Shown here: positions 62,656 through 64,000 of the stretch, in pieces | Layout: each line of letters begins with the position of its first letter | How positions within the stretch are numbered: the first letter of the stretch is position 1 | Origin: Exiguobacterium sp. s122 | GTDB taxonomy: Bacteria > Bacillota > Bacilli > Exiguobacteriales > Exiguobacteriaceae | Reading direction: 5' to 3' | Assembly: GCF_018618475.1 (NCBI RefSeq) | Contig: NZ_JACSMD010000004.1 | Span: 42,791 to 106,790 of the forward strand | DNA length: 64,000 nt | The notes under the pieces: model-generated | The model's input: the letters and a program-made list of their open reading frames with translations, nothing else | What the model was told of the DNA's origin: nothing | The model's database searches: none | Translations under genes and position numbers: made by a program

Positions 62656-63111
62656 TCAACCCATGTAACCTCGCTGTTTCATGCTGACGTATGACTCGTC
62701 CGCACCGAGGATGAGATGGTCGAGCACCGGGATGCCGATGAGGTCGCCTGCTTCATGTAATCGTTCGGAGACGAGGATGTCCTCCCGGCTCGGTGTCGGG
62801 TCACCGCTCGGATGCTGGTGACAGACGATGAGACACGAGGCGTTGTTCAGGATGGCGCATTTGAAGACTTCCCGTGGGTGGACGACGCTCGAGTTGACGC
62901 TCCCGACGTGCGCCCGGTGGACGCCGATGACCCGGTTCTTCGTGTTCAGCATGATGACGAGGAACACTTCACGGTCGTCGTCCCCGATGAACGATGCGCC
63001 GATTTGTCGGGCACTGTCCGGCGAGTGGATGATGGCGTGCTCGAGGGCGACCATCTCCTCGCGAACCTCTTGCTTGATACGAATGACCTCGATGATGGCG
63101 GATAGTTCCAT
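62656..63111 (-). CDS. RadC-like JAB-domain protein
   Basis: 151 residues from ATG 63111 (AAAGGGGAC upstream; the open frame to 63273 runs into the structured region and lacks a ribosome site). It has the JAB metal motif NNASCLIVCHQHPSGDPTPS (HxHPSGxxxPSxxD) and ENVFLVIMLNTKNRVIG-type strand. Such short RadC relatives are common on plasmids and integrative elements; their biochemical role is unsettled, and the helix-hairpin-helix N-domain of full RadC is absent. Confidence 0.9.
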   Translation of the reverse strand: MELSAIIEVIRIKQEVREEMVALEHAIIHSPDSARQIGASFIGDDDREVFLVIMLNTKNRVIGVHRAHVGSVNSSVVHPREVFKCAILNNASCLIVCHQHPSGDPTPSREDILVSERLHEAGDLIGIPVLDHLILGADESYVSMKQRGYMG

Positions 63112-63160
63112 GATAATTTGTCCCCTTTCGGATAAGCTGTCCTCAGAACGAACACCGTTG

Positions 63161-63390
63161 TGCGTCCTGTTGACGGGAACGCAGCGAGCGTCGGGAGACG
63201 GTGCAAGGGCGACCGCAGGGAGAGCCTCAAAAAAATGCGTAGAGCGCACGCAGGGCCAGGCTTCCGTAGCCAACGAGCGAAAAGCCTTGCTTTGAGCCTA
63301 AAGCGAAGGAAGACGGGCCGGAGGGCGCGTCATTTTTTTGACGTCCCTTGCACCGACGACCAGCGAGCTAGAGTACGGAAACAGGACGCA
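63161..63390 (+). ncRNA. Candidate large structured RNA next to the radC-like gene
   Basis: Nested long-range pairing: TGCGTCCTGTT (63161-63171) with AACAGGACGCA (63380-63390), and inside it CGGTGCAAGGG (63199-63209) with CCCTTGCACCG (63345-63355), both perfect over 11 bases. Further helices: CGTC-GGGA-GACG (63189-63200, GNRA-type loop), GGCC/GCTTCC with GGAAG/GGGCC, and GCTTT/AAAGC. GC-rich with no protein frame. The GNRA loop favours the plus strand, though it could also be the radC-like leader on the minus strand. Confidence 0.68.
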
Positions 63391-63482
63391 GGGATCAACA
63401 ATCATGAAAAAGGCTGTTCAAACGGGACAAATCAGGTATAAAATAGGAACAAGTGTTCGTTTTATAAAAAGGAGTGATTGTG

Positions 63483-63824
63483 ATGACGATGTATCGCGAT
63501 CGGGGTGAGCTGAAATGGATCCCGTTCCTCATGCCCGAGCACAAGGCGCTACTGACGAAATACTATAAAGAGATTCAAAAAATTGAGATGCCAGATATCG
63601 ATGAACAGGTCCTATCGGTCTATGAGAATGTGCTGAATGACGCGATCTTCAGCGGGGATATGGTGGAGGTGAAATATGTGGAGGATCGGGAGATGAAACG
63701 ATTCAAGGGGTTCGTACATCGTACGAACTATTTGGAGCGGACCGTCGAGCTGGCCAATCAGCGGGACGGGATCATCCATGTGCCGTTCGAGGCAATCATT
63801 CACGTGGAACAATCGATGGACTAA
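63483..63824 (+). CDS. YolD-like family protein
   Basis: 113 residues from ATG 63483 (AAAAGGAG 8 bases upstream). [20 protein letters not shown] is the typical YolD start, and [20 protein letters not shown] followed by [14 protein letters not shown] completes the small domain. YolD proteins usually accompany a Y-family UvrX polymerase; none is visible in the remaining bases. A TATAAAAT -10-like box lies about 40 bases upstream. Confidence 0.88.
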   Translation: MTMYRDRGELKWIPFLMPEHKALLTKYYKEIQKIEMPDIDEQVLSVYENVLNDAIFSGDMVEVKYVEDREMKRFKGFVHRTNYLERTVELANQRDGIIHVPFEAIIHVEQSMD

Positions 63825-63920
63825 CGCCCTGGCGGTTGCTGACGAAAAATCCTTTGCTGCTTTTATAGATGTATCAGTTAAAAGTTGCAGTACACTGATA
63901 TCTTTAAATCATTCCGTTTG

Positions 63921-64000
63921 TCAATTTAAGCTAGACAGATCGACTCCATTCAGGTGACTCAAAAATGCCTCCAACGGTGTGCGGTAATTCAGTGACTTTC
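63921..64000 (-). CDS. IS30-like transposase C-terminus (partial, runs off window)
   Basis: The minus-strand frame reads KSLNYRTPLEAFLSHL then NGVDLSSLN and stop, resembling the C-terminal tail (LNYRTPLEVF) of IS30-type and related DDE transposases. The sequence just past the stop (CCGTTTGTCAATTTAAGC on plus) looks like an IS end. Only 26 codons are in the window, so the family call is tentative. Confidence 0.6.
   Translation of the reverse strand, partial: KSLNYRTPLEAFLSHLNGVDLSSLN

Noticed and set aside
63112..63273. N-terminal extension of the RadC-like protein
   Set aside because: It runs through the paired region of the RNA candidate, is unlike RadC, and ATG 63111 has a proper ribosome site.

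Overview
The window looks like part of a large conjugative plasmid from a low-GC Gram-positive of the Bacillales. Exiguobacterium is my best guess, inferred from the overall protein style and not tested. The plasmid reading rests on a four-gene ParA-type partition operon, an iteron array between two candidate replication genes, a relaxase with an oriT-like region, and a Gram-positive type IV secretion system.

Layout. (1) 1-8.4 kb, minus strand: a galactoside utilisation locus, galK-galE-galT with 4-base overlaps, then a LacI-type repressor, a GH36 alpha-galactosidase and a sugar-binding lipoprotein that runs off the left edge. Four copies of an 11-base site (GTTTAGTAAAC or one mismatch) lie at the three promoters, so the repressor probably controls the whole set; a cre-like site suggests catabolite control. 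(2) 8.5-18.4 kb, plasmid maintenance: a GH1 remnant, a coiled-coil protein, a nucleotidyltransferase-like gene, two tandem ParA/partner pairs in one overlapping operon, two putative replication proteins, and about nine iterons. (3) 18.4-33.6 kb, AT-rich accessory region: three GTGTGYGCCGGCRCACAC palindromes, an AbiJ-like gene, an ISL3 remnant, a full and a truncated copy of one tyrosine recombinase, a three-gene GHKL-ATPase/receiver-like/HNH cassette, and an orphan adenine methyltransferase with a small Xre regulator. (4) 33.9-51.2 kb, GC-richer transfer region: regulator, a strongly folded RNA candidate, pilin-like protein, VirD4, VirB6-, VirB3-, VirB4-, VirB1- and VirB8-like proteins, oriT-like repeats, MobC-like protein, MobP-type relaxase and an ArdC-like protein. 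(5) 51.2-64 kb, cargo: a macrolide phosphotransferase behind a leader peptide with an RLR stalling motif and an attenuator-like terminator, a DUF3006/metallo-beta-lactamase pair, a secreted nuclease, a MoxR/DUF58 operon, an EndoU-like toxin with candidate immunity gene between two copies of a ~470-base repeat, a RadC-type JAB protein, a folded RNA candidate, a YolD-like gene and an IS30-like transposase end.

How it fits together: the backbone replicates (Rep/iterons), segregates (Par) and transfers (T4SS/relaxase), and carries sugar catabolism, macrolide resistance and defence genes. The most interesting items are the ATPase/receiver/HNH cassette (28.2-31.6 kb), the doubled par operon with its shared palindromic site, the ErmD-like leader ahead of mph, three candidate structured RNAs (34.4, 59.4 and 63.2 kb), and the toxin/immunity insert inside a direct repeat.
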